Source: Orychophragmus violaceus
Taxonomy: Eukaryota > Streptophyta > Magnoliopsida > Brassicales > Brassicaceae
Direction: 5' to 3'
DNA: 64,000 nt
Assembly: GCA_030180135.1 (NCBI GenBank)
Contig: CM058231.1
Span: 21,889,034 to 21,953,033, forward strand
In this document: positions 29,401 through 41,181 of the stretch, in pieces
Numbering within the stretch: position 1 is the first letter of the stretch
Layout: each line of letters opens with the position of its first letter
Notes under the pieces: model-generated
Told to the model about the DNA's origin: nothing
The model's database searches: none
What the model saw: only the letters and a program-made list of their open reading frames with translations
Made by a program: the position numbers and the translations under genes

Positions 29401-32400
29401 TGAAGTGATTAAAGTTGCTAAATTCATCTAAAATCAGGGAGAATCAGTTTATGGAGGTTTTGGGATTTATGGGAATAGTATAGTATTTTCTAAAACAATT
29501 ATCGTGAAACCGAGGAAACCGAGAAGAAATTGCAAGATGGATTTGTAACTGAATTGGGCCGGTGTTGGGCTTGATATTTTGTGGATCAGAAGGAGCTCCA
29601 GAGACAGGTGTCTCACCACCAGGTCGCCAGCCTTTCCTCTTGAGGTGTCAAGACCTTATGTGATGCATGTTTTTTTGTTGAATACACCAAAAATACCTCA
29701 TCCAAATTCATTTCACTCTTTCCACTCTCTCTCTCTAGCCTCACCCACAACCAAAAGCTCTCCCTTCTCTCTAGATTCATGCAAGAAACCCAGAAATTCA
29801 TCCCTTCCTCTTGAAGATTCAAAAGAAACCTCAAGAACACCATAGTGTTCTTAAAACCTTCAAACACAAGAAAAGTCATAACTCTTTCAATATAAACCCT
29901 AATCCACTTCTGCAAAGCCCAGTGGACTCCTCTCTCCCTCCTCTACAAACGAAAGCCAGCCAACCATGACCGCCATCGCCGGAGCTTGCCGGAAACTGGC
30001 CGGAAAGCTGCAGTGGTTAGGGTTTTGGCGGATCTCTCTCATCCTTCATCAGATATGGACGTTTTGAAACCATAGATGGATATATCTCCTCTTTCTGATC
30101 GGTTTGATAGTTGGATTGTTGTCTGAGTCGCCAGAAAAATGGGTGAACCGGCCGGTCAACTCCGGACCACCGCTGGTCAATGCCGGAAAAGTCGCCGGAA
30201 TCCTTCCTCCGCCGCCTTGTTCTTCAGCCGGTTCTTCAGGGATGCAATTGAGTTGGTTGGTTCAAGAATTTAGGTTGGTTAGGCTTGGTTAAGCCTTGGT
30301 CAACGGTTAGGTCAAACCGGTCAATAATTTGACCTAAACCGGTTTAACCTAACCGGTTCAATTTAGACCGGTTCAGTTGGTTTGGTTCGATTGAAGTGGT
30401 TCAGCTGGTTCAGAGTGGTCAACCGGTTCAAGATCGGTCAAAGTCAATGTCAACGTTCAAATTCAAAGTCAACGGCCAGTCAACGTCGTGGTCAACGTCG
30501 GCCAACGCTTTGACTCCAGCCAAATTGTGATTTGCGCTTTGTATATGGGTGTTCGGGAAGATTCGGAGTTCGTATTCGGGTGTTCGGGAGGTTCGGGTCT
30601 AGTTCGGGGTCTTGGGAAGTCGTATCCGCATCCGTGTCGTTTATTCCGACCAATCACGGTGAGTCGGCTCAAACACCAAAGTTAGAATCATGTAGATCGG
30701 GAAATGAGAAACCGTAGAATTAGGGTTTGCATACCCGGATGTGATTTGATTGGGATTGAGAATCGAATTGACTGATTAACGATAAGCCGGTTAAGGTTTA
30801 AGACGCATGTTAGGATCGTGAGAATTCAATGGATTAAACCTGTTGTGTGTCGTTAGGTTGTTAGTCATGTTGATTGTTGCATTCATATAACCATGGTGGG
30901 ATAGGGTTGTATATGCATATATATATGTATGAAAGAACGATACCAAAAGTACGTATATACGGGAAGTAAGACGGAATTAAAAGACGGGATTAAACCTAAC
31001 AAATGTAGAAAGTATGAGTTGGTATCGGGAATAAGTGTATTAAAGGATAAAGAGGAGTGAAGGAATTAAGTAAGTGAACTATGAGATGTCGGGGAGCTTA
31101 GCAAGCTGCTAACTCTAAAACCGACGGATCGGGGAATGATTAAAAGAAATAAAAGAAATGGGTATGAGGTAAGATGTGTGTGAAGTGTGTGATGAGCCGA
31201 CTACGGATTAGCAATCCGCTAATCCAAAGTAGCGGACGTTAATGAGATGTGGGCCGACTATAGAGTAGCAATCCGCTAATCCAAAGTAGTGGACGTTAAT
31301 GAGAGGTGGGCCGTCTACGGATTAGCAATCCGCTAATCCAAGGTAGCGGACGTGAGTTGGTTAAAAGATTGTAGAAACCCTAATAGGCCTGGTTGTGTGG
31401 TGATGGTACTACTGTGTGATTGTGTTGTTGTGTGGTTGCTGTTGAGATTTTTGGTGCAGGCCTGTTAGATCGTCTCGGTGTTGGGCGAGCGATCTGTGTG
31501 GTTACTTAACTTGGTCACGGGACCGGTTAAGTCATGGTAACTGACTCAATGTAGTGCTGAGTCAGAGAGGTGGTGTTGGTGTGTGTGTGTGTGTAGACTT
31601 GCGGGACGTGATGTTGAGATTGTTAGTGATTATTGATTGAGAATGCTTGCTAGAGTCCAAGCGAGTCTGCGTGTTTACATTTCTGCACTAGGACCCTAGG
31701 GTGCGTTAGATCCCGCAAGTCTAGGTGTTTGGGTACGTTCTGGTACTTCCGACCCGATTGGATCCTCGGGTAGTAACCTGATCGGACACGTGCCTTTGGG
31801 CAGTGATGCTGGTTATTGTGTTAACCTACTGAGTGACGCCGGTAGGTGTGTGGTCCGGAGAATACGGGGTCGCGTCCTAGGGCCGGACTGCATGGAAACT
31901 TGGGTTGCCGGGGGTAACTTGAGTCACCGCGTATCGATGGACGGAGAACGGTGTCCTAGCCGTGAGACTTCTTTTTTACGTCTAGGAGTCGTGGGTTAGT
32001 TACCATGTTGGTGACGATGTAAACCCGTGGAAGTTACCGAGATCGTAAGGGCCCTGTGTTGTGTTTGTATTGTTGGTGTTGCGCGATAGATAGATCGAGT
32101 TTCAATCGAGAGCATGTGCCGCAGTGCCTTCGATTTCCGTTAATCGCTTCCTCGTTCTTTTGGCTAATGCTTGTGTGTTGTGGTTTCGACACGACGTGGT
32201 AGTGCGTGATCGACCGTTTATTTGATTGATTGTTATTTTGGGGACCGAAGTTTGTAGATGCTAGATAGAATAGAAGCCTTAGTGGGGAACCGACTCGCTG
32301 GGTAATCTTAGATCACTCATTAGACTCTTTTGTGTTTTCTGGTTTAGCAGCGACAGACGCAGGAGGTCCTCGGTGTAGTCTCAGGATTGCTTGTGGCGGG

Positions 32401-32940
32401 ATGTTGATTCAACGATTTTGGGATTTTATTTCAGTTCGGCTTTTGGTACCATTCAGTACCATTTTGTGTTGCAACACGATAATTGGTTTTATTAATGGCA
32501 ATTGTTTTGTAAATACTGTTAAACGTTGTACGTAACATTTGATTACTCAGAAATGAATATGCTTCCCTGATATTGTGTTTAGTCCGAACCGACACAACTC
32601 ACGGAAATAGTACAATTTGCAAAGCTTTGTATCGTGGAAGTGAGGATAGCGGGGTCAAAGACGGGTTAGTGCGAGCCTTTGTCTCAAACCGATCTGTTTC
32701 TGGCTTCGTCTTGTGACAAACCTTTTCTGTTCGATTTGTTCGGGTTCAACTTGGTCATGTTCTTGTTTGATTGTTGACCGGTCAGCTCGTCGGTCAGCGG
32801 ATAATGAGAAAGGAGCGTTACAAAGCCGCTATGGGTATTTTTTTCTTCGAAGCGGGATTCCGTCTCTACCGCAAAACCCGTTGCATATCACGGCTTTCTC
32901 CCCAGCAACCTTTGTAACCCGCTGCATGATATGATCGTCC
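29400..32940. other. GC-richer non-coding DNA, probable retroelement LTR or leader
   Basis: It has higher GC than its surroundings and no gene. It shows a CT-rich patch with many ATG-poor short frames (29690-29870), a GGTCAAC/CCGGTT-rich patch (30290-30500), tandem 57-bp repeats (31083-31366), a GT run (31578-31593) and an inverted pair ACTTGCGGGA / TCCCGCAAGT about 100 bases apart (31607 and 31711). The texture is that of a long chromovirus-type LTR, but no PBS, polypurine tract or second copy was found, so this is a guess. Confidence 0.35.
31083..31366. repeat. 57-bp tandem repeat with internal hairpin
   Basis: Three units begin at GCCG (31196, 31253, 31310), period exactly 57. The first and third contain GGATTAGC-AATCC-GCTAATCC, an 8-bp stem with a 5-base loop. 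In the second the left arm is eroded. A diverged upstream relative (near 31090-31115) has a GAG(C)TTAGC-AAGCT-GCTAACTC stem with different bases but conserved pairing. Confidence 0.75.
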
Positions 32941-33735
32941 TCATTAGGTGTTTTTCCACTTGAACTTGATGCTTTTCAATTCCCACTTGCTCCATAATGA
33001 TCCATCATAATATTCCACCACCTAAATTAAAATAAAAAAAAGGCAAATGGAAATCATGATTAAATACACTAAAAACACAATGCATCACTCACTGCCAATT
33101 ATCGAGTAATATATTATATGCTCTCATAGTAAATCCCTAGGACGGCTTAATTTTTTCAGATTTTATTGTTTCATATCATCCGCTATCAATCTAAGAATAT
33201 ACCATCCATCTTCATGTTCAAGTTCTTTTTTAACTCCTTTAACCCACACATATATATGACTCATATCTAAAGTTTAGCTAAAATACTTTACGATTTATGC
33301 TTTAAATCTTGTATATGGCCTTGAACTCACCTTCAAATGATGAGCGAGGGCCTAGCTATAGATACATTCCACACACACATGCTCTCATATGGGATATCCC
33401 CATTGACCGAACACCTATTCAAACTAGTTTCACTGCTTGAGTTTATTACTCCCTCACAAATTACGCTTTACAATTCATGTAAAAGATGTAAAGTACTTTA
33501 TGTGAAATATCAAAAAAAAAAACAAGGTAAGTGATTTAAGAAATCTATATATGATAATGTAGTCAGATTCATCAGTTGTCTGGCACATATAGAAGTCCAC
33601 CATGAGGGCAATTGGATATAAGGATTCACTCATATATTCAAATATTCATCAGAAGTTCAAAATTTTGGGAGCATCAATGTGGGGTTTCATTCTTTCTCTC
33701 AATCTTAACTTTTAATTTCAAAGCTTTCAACTCAT
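32941..33735. other. AT-rich DNA, nothing recognised
   Basis: No gene or element could be assigned. It is the left flank of the Gyp-2 insertion. With Gyp-2 removed it joins 53807, so it may belong to the same TAGTCG-type CACTA remnant that ends at 53974. Confidence 0.4.
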
Positions 33736-34873
33736 TGATAGTTCTAAGTTTTCCCTAAGATCTAACTGCAAGTACAGCTAATCGATTGTAGCATTTAGGG
33801 TATCGAACAACAGACTTCAGGTCTACGCAATAGATTGTTTCGTTATCGACTTAAGCTAAGCATATATGAGTGAATTAAATAGCAATGCAGGAAAATAACG
33901 AGTGTAAATCAATCTGAGAAAGCATCAGGTCCATGGAAGTTCTAAAAAAAAATTAGGAATATAAATCAACCAATCGACCAGGATTCAGATATCGATGTTC
34001 TAGAACTAAAATAACTAATACATAACAAACCAACTCTCGTTGTGAATATTAAATATGCCTAGTAACCTAAAAACAAATATCTCTGAGAGTTCTAGAGTTC
34101 TAAACATGCATTAAATTCAGGTTCAGTCGTTTACAATGTCCTTAAACCAAATCTCTTTGCGAATAGACAAATTGCTCTTCTATGTTCTTTTCTAGCTAAT
34201 TAACCAACTTTTGTTGCGCTAATCAATATGGTATCAATAATCTAAGTAACTAATTAAGATTAAGCATTAAGATCAACCTAGACTAAGAACTAGAAGTTAT
34301 GAATCCCAATTAATCACCTAACAGTCCATGAAATCTCTAAAGAGAATCCCTCAATCTAACAAGAGAATCTACTCAGATATGGCGAATAAAACACAAGACG
34401 TGATGGATAGAAAACTCAATAACATAAAAGAGGTAAAGAAACAAGGGTTCGAAATCTCTTCTCCATCGAGTAAAAGACCAGCCCAAAAATCTCTTAAACT
34501 CGGATAAAATAAAGACTAGCCTAAAAACTGGCTGAAAACCCTAATATATAGTCTAAAACATGTTTGGGGTCAAAATATAAATAATAAAACATCTGGACCA
34601 AGTTGCAATTTTTAAGACTTATCCAAAACGATGCGTAAAGCTTTGTCTCGAATTGGGTGTCGACCAACAACAGTGCAGTGTCGATCGATACCAACATCAA
34701 ATATCGGCACGAAATCCTTCTTCACGCATGAATTGTCCAAATTTAGCCAAATAGCTCCAATATCTCCATGTACTTAGACCAGCAAAGAACTCAAAATACT
34801 CCAAAAAAACTAAAAGACTCTAGATAAAGAATTAAATCATGGCTTGAAAACCTGTAAAAATCATGATATATCA
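33736..34873 (-). repeat. Gyp-2 3' LTR (1138 bp)
   Basis: The plus strand reads TGATAGTTCTAAG to ATGATATATCA. The next bases, ACTCCCCCACACTTAG, are the polypurine tract on the minus strand, so this is the 3' LTR. It contains three intact and one decayed hairpin (34031-34216), a TATA region near 34545 and a diverged CGATCGA pair (34670-34702). Confidence 0.9.
34031..34216 (-). other. Hairpin set in Gyp-2 left LTR
   Basis: On the sense (minus) strand: CAAC-GAGA-GTTG at 34031-34042, CAAA-GAGA-TTTG at 34148-34159 and CAAC-AAAA-GTTG at 34205-34216. The second position (near 34075) has decayed. The right LTR has the same sites at about 52932, 52985, 53065 and 53120, but most are mutated there. Confidence 0.55.
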
Positions 34874-34890
34874 ACTCCCCCACACTTAGC
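34874..34890 (-). other. Polypurine tract of Gyp-2
   Basis: On the minus strand, TAAGTGTGGGGGAGT sits immediately before the LTR start TGATATATCATG. This is the expected plus-strand primer and orients the element. Confidence 0.8.
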
Positions 34891-34897
34891 CATTGTT

Positions 34898-36071
34898 GGA
34901 GGATATTTTATTGATTTGTTTGACAGAAAACACAATACAAAGCGTAAGAGCCCAAAGAAAAGACTAAGTCTATTTCCTAGGTTTTTTCCCTGGTCGTTTG
35001 ATTGTAGGAAAGTCTTATATAGTTGCGACGTGCCGGTTTCGAGGATATTAGCCTGCAAGATTTTCAGAAATCTTCTTATCATCTCAAATTCCATTTCCGT
35101 TGGGATTTGCCTTTCTGCTCGGATTTAAATTCCTATTTTCTTCTTTATGTTTATCTTTTCTGTTTTGTAATACCCTTCCGCGGATTTACCTTATCTTAAG
35201 AATTGGCCGAAAAGGGACGATACGAGTCTTGTGGGTTTGGACTACTTATTCGACGATTTTGTTAACGGCTAGTAATGTATAAGTTCTTGTTATGAAAATG
35301 GTTGCGGCTAGTCGGCCATCCGTAGGAAGATGTTGGCAAATATCTTAGCAGCTAGTCTGAGCAAAATGTTCGTTTAGAATTGTGTTATGCTCAGAACTTC
35401 CGAGGAAGTGTGTTATGTTTGTAACTTACGAGGAAATGTGTTCTGCTCAGAACTTCTGAGGGAGTGTGTCCTACTCAAACCTTCCGAGGGAGTGTGTTCT
35501 GTTCGGAACTTCCAAGGAAATTTGTTATGCTCATAACTTCCGAGGAAGTGTGTTCCGCTTGGAACTTCTGAGGGAGTGTGTTCTGCTTGGAACTTCTGAG
35601 GGAGTGTGTTCTGTTTCGAAATTCTGTGGAAATGTGTTATGCTCGGAAAATCCAAGGGAATGTGCTCGAATTGCCCGAGCAGCCTTGTCTGCTCGGAATT
35701 TCTGAGCAGCCTTCGAAGCTCGTCATTTTCAAGCAGCCTTGCATGCTCGGTATTTTCGAGCAGCTTGGTCTACTCGGATTTACCGAGCAGCCTTTCCTGC
35801 TCGGATCTTCCGAATAGCTTGGCCTGCTCAGATCTTCCAAGCAGCTCGTTTGAGCATTTGAGCTTGTCGTTGATGCCGTCGAGTGATATACAAGTTTGCG
35901 CAACCTATTCGAGCAGTCTGATTGTTCGAAAGTTTAGATAAGTGATTTCGTATGCTTTAATCATATTTAACATCGTCCATACGGAGTGTCGCTTATGTGG
36001 AAAACAACTAAGTCTGATTGCTTAATCCGTTTTTGACTGTTGATTTCGTCGAGGGGGATTTTGACCCCAAC
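34898..36071 (-). repeat. Tat-L 3' LTR, truncated
   Basis: It aligns with the right LTR from GGATATTTTATTGA (39869 equivalent) to the TCGAGGGGGATTTTGACCCCAAC end. It includes 28-bp and 27-bp minisatellites (35390-35680 and 35690-35850). The outer ~93 bases present in the right copy are missing at the junction with Gyp-2. Confidence 0.75.
35390..35850. repeat. 28-bp and 27-bp minisatellites in Tat-L left LTR
   Basis: About ten imperfect copies of a 28-bp unit built on AACTTCCGAGGGAGTGTGTT plus CTGCTCGG (35390-35680). About six copies of a 27-bp unit with CCGAGCAGCCTT (35690-35850) follow. Because 28 is not a multiple of three, all frames stay open and produce spurious reading frames (for example 35466-35705 and 35606-35941). 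Confidence 0.85.
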
Positions 36072-39000
36072 CGTTAGCCCAAATTCGTCTAACTCAGTGT
36101 GATGATGGCGAGCTTTAGGTAGTCGAGGCGAAAACAATTTTTGAAAGTTTGGGTCTAGCCGTTCTTCTCTTCAATGAATGTTTAGTCGCAACAGAAGCTT
36201 GTCTAAATATCTTTGTCGTAGATCATGGAGGGTCAGAAAGCCGAGCAAGATCGGTGGCAAAAGTGATGAGCAAGACGTATCGACATGAGATGAAAATGTT
36301 CCTAGATGGATTCTTCATGATATCCGATCAGGACGAATCGAGCTTGTCACCAGGCGTGTAGAAGCTTTCTCGTTGAGCATAAAATGTGTAGGTCATCCAA
36401 GCGGAACATACGCACCGAGCGGGGTACACCACAAATATCGGTTTGTAGGATGACTGTATACTCTGCTCAGCTTTTATATCCGATTTGATGGATTAATGTC
36501 GAACTGGTTTATAAGCGTTCTCGACAAGCTAACATGTGTATGCTTGCCGTGCATATTGTGAGATTGTCCGAAAGTGTAAAGTTTGATTTTTTTCATTTTG
36601 TACAAATGTCTAATTGCCAAGATGTGACGGAACGATCTTCTTAGCATTAGGAGCTTGTTTTCCGAGAGGAAATCTCCCATGGAAATTTTTGAGCATTTCT
36701 TGCGATTTCATCGAATCGTATTAGCCGTGAAATGCTGTTTTGCCATTTTTTATGAAGTTCTAGCTCAGTCGAGCTGTAAGAAGCTGTTTAGGTGAGATTC
36801 TTATCGTTGTCGAGCCGTTTAGCTTTGAGAAGCTGTTTAAGCGTTTTTACTGACAAGTTGAAGAGTGTGAGATGAACACTTTGATGCAGAGATGCATAGA
36901 GATTTATGACTGAGTTTAAGAAATTGTGTAACGTGTGGTGCTCGACTTTTTCCACGAAAGAAAAGGAATGGTTGCGAGGCTTATATATGCTTGGATTATC
37001 TGTCTTTAGTCACTGAATTGCTTTGGAGTAGGTTTTCGTGGACGAGATGTTAAGCTTGTTTCTTCTCAAAGAGTATTCAAGCTAGTTTCTCCTTGTCAAG
37101 GCATTCTTGTTTTCGAGTTGTTCAGATGAAATTTTGTCGAGAAGTTTTCGCCAAAAGTTGTCGAACTATTTTTGTTTCTCTGTGGAGACTGATTGGATGT
37201 CGAGTGTTTTTAATTAGGGAATGAACCGAGTAGACCATCCGAGCAGTTCGTCCGAGTAGTCTTTCTGAGCAGATCAACACATGGACGTCGAGTAGGATAA
37301 TCACTCGGTTTGCCTAACAGATGTTTCCAAGTCGAGCGGGAAGTTTTTCAAATTAGACAATTACTTCATAGCGCCGAGCATGATGGACTAATCAGAAATT
37401 CCGAGCAGCATGGACTGCTCGGAAATGCCGAGCATGCTGTTGCTGAGTATAATATTTCCAAGCAGACCAGTTCATCGAGTAAGGTGTACACAGAAGTGAC
37501 AAGCGGGTGTGCTTGGACTGTCCGAGCATCCAAGCAGCCACAAAACTTGGATCAACCGAGGAAAGCTCACACACAGAGTTGCCGAAGGGTGGTTTTCCGA
37601 GCAATATTGTATGTTGTTGAACTTTTCTTCGAAACGGTTGGCCATTCCGGTGTATGAATTGGATGCTTCGTTATTCAAATGAAATGATATTGTTCTAAGT
37701 TTTAAGACTCGTCCTCGTATGTTTGGAAATCCATTGTTGGTCTTTTCTCACTGCTTCTGAATTCATGAGAGAAAAACAGTCGAGAAAGTGCATTAAATCG
37801 TGAACCAGTCGTGTTTACGAATGTGATGAGTCTGAGAGAGACATCACGTCGGATATTCCAAATATGTCTGCTCAGAATTTTCCGAGCATGTCTACTTAAA
37901 ACTTTTGAGCTTGTTTTCTCTGATTTTTTCGAGCCTGCTCGGATTCCCGACAATGTCTGCTTTGAATTTCCGAGCAAGTTTGCTTAGATTTTTTAGCAGG
38001 ATTTGGTTTCAGGTTATATTTTCGAGCCTTCTAGGACGATACGTACTTCCGAGAAACCGAGCAGTCGTGTCAAATTTATGTCAATTAATGCGGAAAAGTC
38101 GAGCAGATTTTTTCAGGAGAAAATCTCCCTTATCGGCTTTGTATACGCTATTTGAGTTGGTTCCATATTGCTCGATGATTTTCCGAATTGCTTCGCATAT
38201 TTTCCGGAGGGAGGCGTGATTTTGGTGCTTCTGGAGCGTTGCGCTCAGAAGCGTATTGGGTTGTATTCCAAGTTTTAAGGTTAGCGAGATATACTCGTCT
38301 TACGAACCTATTTTGGATGTGATGCTTAAAATCGGCTTGCTTTTGATCGCTTTATCGTGTTCTGAGTTGAGTTTTGAGTTTGAAGTTGGCGAGATATACA
38401 CGACTAACAGACCTTTGATGATTTATTCCAGCGTTCTCAAAAGCGTCTAACTGGGTATCGAGTTAATTTTAAAGGTTTAGTGAGGTATACTCGACTTACA
38501 GACCTATGATGACTGAGACCAGCGAGCTTGGAAGCGTTTAACTACTTTTCGAGTTAATTTCAAAGGTAGAGAAGATTGGTGTCATGATGGCTTGGAACAC
38601 TGGGTTGCGTGATGGTGGGGCATGGATGATGATTTCTTAGGGACAGTTTGACTAGGATGCAGCGTGAAGGTGTAGAAGCGTACTGAAGTACGTTGGCTGA
38701 GCCGTTCGATCCCGGTACGGTTGTTGTTTAGCTTTTTGGCGTCGAGGCTAGATCTGTAAATGAAGAAAAGACTGAGACTCGTTCGATGATGAAATCAATG
38801 AGCATTAGACTGTACGCATAAATTCACTAAAACATTTGACGATCTATTTACGATGTCTATCAAAAGTTTATCATGTTAATTTCCACGAAAGTTAGATATA
38901 TTATTGATTATTGTAAACATAATTGTTTCTTATAATCGTAAAGCATTGAAAGAAGCAAACTTGTGACAAAGCTAAAATGTGTAAGTCCCAAAGAAGCTGA

Positions 39001-39421
39001 ATGGATCGTGGTAATTTATGAAGCACTTGATGATGAGAAAGTAAACAAGAATTTAGGTACTTATGTTGATAATCGAAGAGATCGTAAATGAATTACGACG
39101 AAGACGATCTTTGAACACTACAAAGTGTTCTTTTCGGTTTCAATGAATTCAGATCCAATTTTGGTATCCTTGTTACTAGTTTTTTTTTGTAAGGTTGCGT
39201 TCATGCAATATTCTCCATCGACGTCGATAGTCGTCGCAAGCCTCCTTGATCGGATTAGTGATGGTGGATCTGTCGTGTTCGATCTGATCGCACAAGGAGT
39301 TTTCTTGTTTGCAACTTGTACTTTATGTTCCATAGGATTTCTCGCTGAGCCGCCGAGCGTTTGAGAAATCAAGTCACTTACACTCGTTTGTGGCGAAATT
39401 CACCATTCGGGTGTTCCTTGC
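36072..39421. other. Tat-L internal region, non-coding
   Basis: 3.3 kb with no recognisable protein. GAGCAG/CTCGGA-type words scattered from 37220 to 38100 resemble the LTR minisatellites. A set of near-repeats around GAGATATACTCG...CTTACGAACCTA (38285, 38390, 38485) has a period of about 100. Open frames here match no family I know. Confidence 0.5.
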
Positions 39422-39726
39422 TCAATTTTTGGTTTTAAGCCTTTCCACTTTCTTCATGAGCATGTTGTTCATCTTTTCCTGCTCTTGAGTCCTTTGCATC
39501 AGCGCGGCTACCAGCTCTTTCAACTCGGTCAGCGTTGCATCGAATGTTGCGTTTGTTGTGGCTGTATCTGTAATGATGTCATCTGCTGCAGTGCATGTTG
39601 TGATGTTGCTCGTCGTAGTGTTATCTGATGTGGTATTTCTGTTTGTTCCGTCGATCGCCAATTGTTGTTTGTTCTATATCTATTTTCATCTCCGTTAGTG
39701 GCCATATCTTTGGATCTATTAGTCAA
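39422..39726 (-). pseudogene. Tat-L gag start, broken
   Basis: Two overlapping frames on the minus strand follow the PBS. The first starts MTNRSKDMATNGDENRY (39726). The second (to 39422) holds LKELVAALMQRTQEQEKM, a short coiled-coil-like stretch like the start of Tat-type Gag proteins. A frameshift separates them, and nothing of the gag core follows. Confidence 0.45.
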
Positions 39727-39753
39727 TGGTTTTTAAGTGTAAGAAACTTCTAC

Positions 39754-39770
39754 TCCCCACAGACGGTGCA
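39754..39770 (-). other. Primer binding site of Tat-L (tRNA-Arg type)
   Basis: The minus strand reads TGCACCGTCTGTGGGGA, four bases inside the LTR end. It resembles the TGGCGCCGTCTGTGGGGA site of Tat/Ogre elements, with small differences at the 5' end. Confidence 0.65.
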
Positions 39771-39774
39771 AAAA

Positions 39775-41181
39775 TGTGAGAGTCGAAACTCGCAGTGTCA
39801 ATTTTTGTAGAGAAAACTTTTAGGGAAGAGAAAAATCTAAAGTAAATGACACAAAAAGAGACCTGAAGGATATTTTATCGATTTTTTTTACAGAAAACAG
39901 AGTACGAAGCGTAAGAGCTCAAAGAAAGTCTAAGTCTAGTTGCTAGGGTTTTTTCCTGGTCGTTTTATCGTACGAAGTCCTTAGTCTTATATAGTCGCGG
40001 TGAGTCGGTTTCGAGTATATTCGCCTGCAATATTTTCGAAAATCTTCATGTTATCGAATATTTCATTTCCGTTGGGATTTGCCTTTCTGCTCTGATTTTC
40101 CTCTTTTTCTCGGATTTATCTTCCTCTATTCTTTGTCGAGTTTATCTTTCCGTTTTTATAATTATCCTTCTGCGGTTCAATCTTATCTTTTGAATGGACT
40201 TAAAAGGGACGATCCGAGTCTTTTTGCGTATAAGTCTTCGCAATCCGTCCCAAAGTTAACATAATACGAATTGTGTGGGTTCGGCCCAAGTTCGTATTTC
40301 TTACAGCTTATTGGACGATTATGTTAATGGCTAGTAATGTATAAGTTATATTTATGAAGATGGGTTGTGGATAGTCGCGCATTCGGAGGAATAACTTCCT
40401 CCGAATGCGCGACTGTCCAAGCAAAGTGTCCATTTGGAAGATTCAAGAATTATGTTCTACTCGGAACTTCTGAGGAAATGTGTTCTACTTAGAACTTCTG
40501 AGAAAATGTATTATGCTTGGAACTTCGGAGTGAGTGTATTATGCTCGGAACTTCCGAGGGAGTGTGTTATGTACAAAACTTTTGAAGGAGTGTGTTCCGT
40601 CTGGAACTTCCGAGGAAATGTATTCTAATCGGAACTTCTGAGGAAGTGATTATGCTCGTAACTTCTGAGGGAGTGTGTTCAATTCGGAACTTCCAAGGGA
40701 GTGTGTTCAATTCAGAACTTCTGAGGAAATGTGTTCTGCTTGGAACTTCTGAGGGAGTGTGTTCTTCTTGGAACTTCTGAGGAAGTGTGTTCTGTTTGGA
40801 ACTTCCGAGGAAATATTTTCTGCTTGGAAATCCAAGGAATGTGCTCGGATTTCCCGAGCAGCCTTTCCTGCTTGCAATTTCCGATTAGCTTGGTCTACTC
40901 AGAATTTCCGAGCAGGTTAGCCTGATCGGATCTTTCTAGAAGCTCGTTCGAGCGTTTGATCTTGCCCTTGGATTTTGTGGAGTGGTATGCGTGTTTGTGC
41001 GATATATTCGAGCAGTATGATTTTTGGAAATTTGGATAAGTGACTTTGTATGCTTAACACGAAATTTTAATCATCTGTAACATCGTCCATACGAAGTGTC
41101 ACCTATGCGGAAAACAGCTTAGTCTTATTGCTCAATCCGTTTTCGACTATTGATGTCGTCGAGGGGGATTTTGACCCAACA
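39775..41181 (-). repeat. Tat-L 5' LTR (1407 bp)
   Basis: Plus-strand ends are TGTGAGAGTCGAAACTC and TTTTGACCCAACA, the same ends as the solo LTR at 20860-22145 in the other orientation. It contains a longer 28-bp minisatellite than the left LTR. Confidence 0.85.
40440..40850. repeat. 28-bp minisatellite in Tat-L right LTR
   Basis: About fourteen copies of the unit with core AACTTCTGAGGGAGTGTGTT. This is several more than in the left LTR of the same element, so the copy number changed after or during insertion. A short CCGAGCAGCC-type stretch follows. Confidence 0.85.

Larger units (their letters stand above)
34898..41181 (-). mobile_element. Tat-L: Tat-like gypsy element nested in Gyp-2, internally decayed
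   Basis: It is flanked by related LTRs at 34898-36071 and 39775-41181. On the minus strand the right LTR is followed by TGCACCGTCTGTGGGGA, close to the tRNA-Arg primer site used by Tat/Ogre elements, so the right LTR is the 5' LTR. A gag start is visible (39726-39422). The rest of the interior has no recognisable coding sequence. The left LTR lacks its outer ~93 bases, so the target duplication cannot be checked. Confidence 0.7.

Noticed and set aside
29098..32860. AGCGGGATTC repeated at 29098 and 32851 as element borders
   Set aside because: Ten bases shared over 3.7 kb with no further similarity on either side; likely chance.
35466..35941. Cysteine-rich open frames in the Tat-L LTR
   Set aside because: They arise from a 28-bp minisatellite that stays open in several frames. 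The protein pattern is just the repeat read through.
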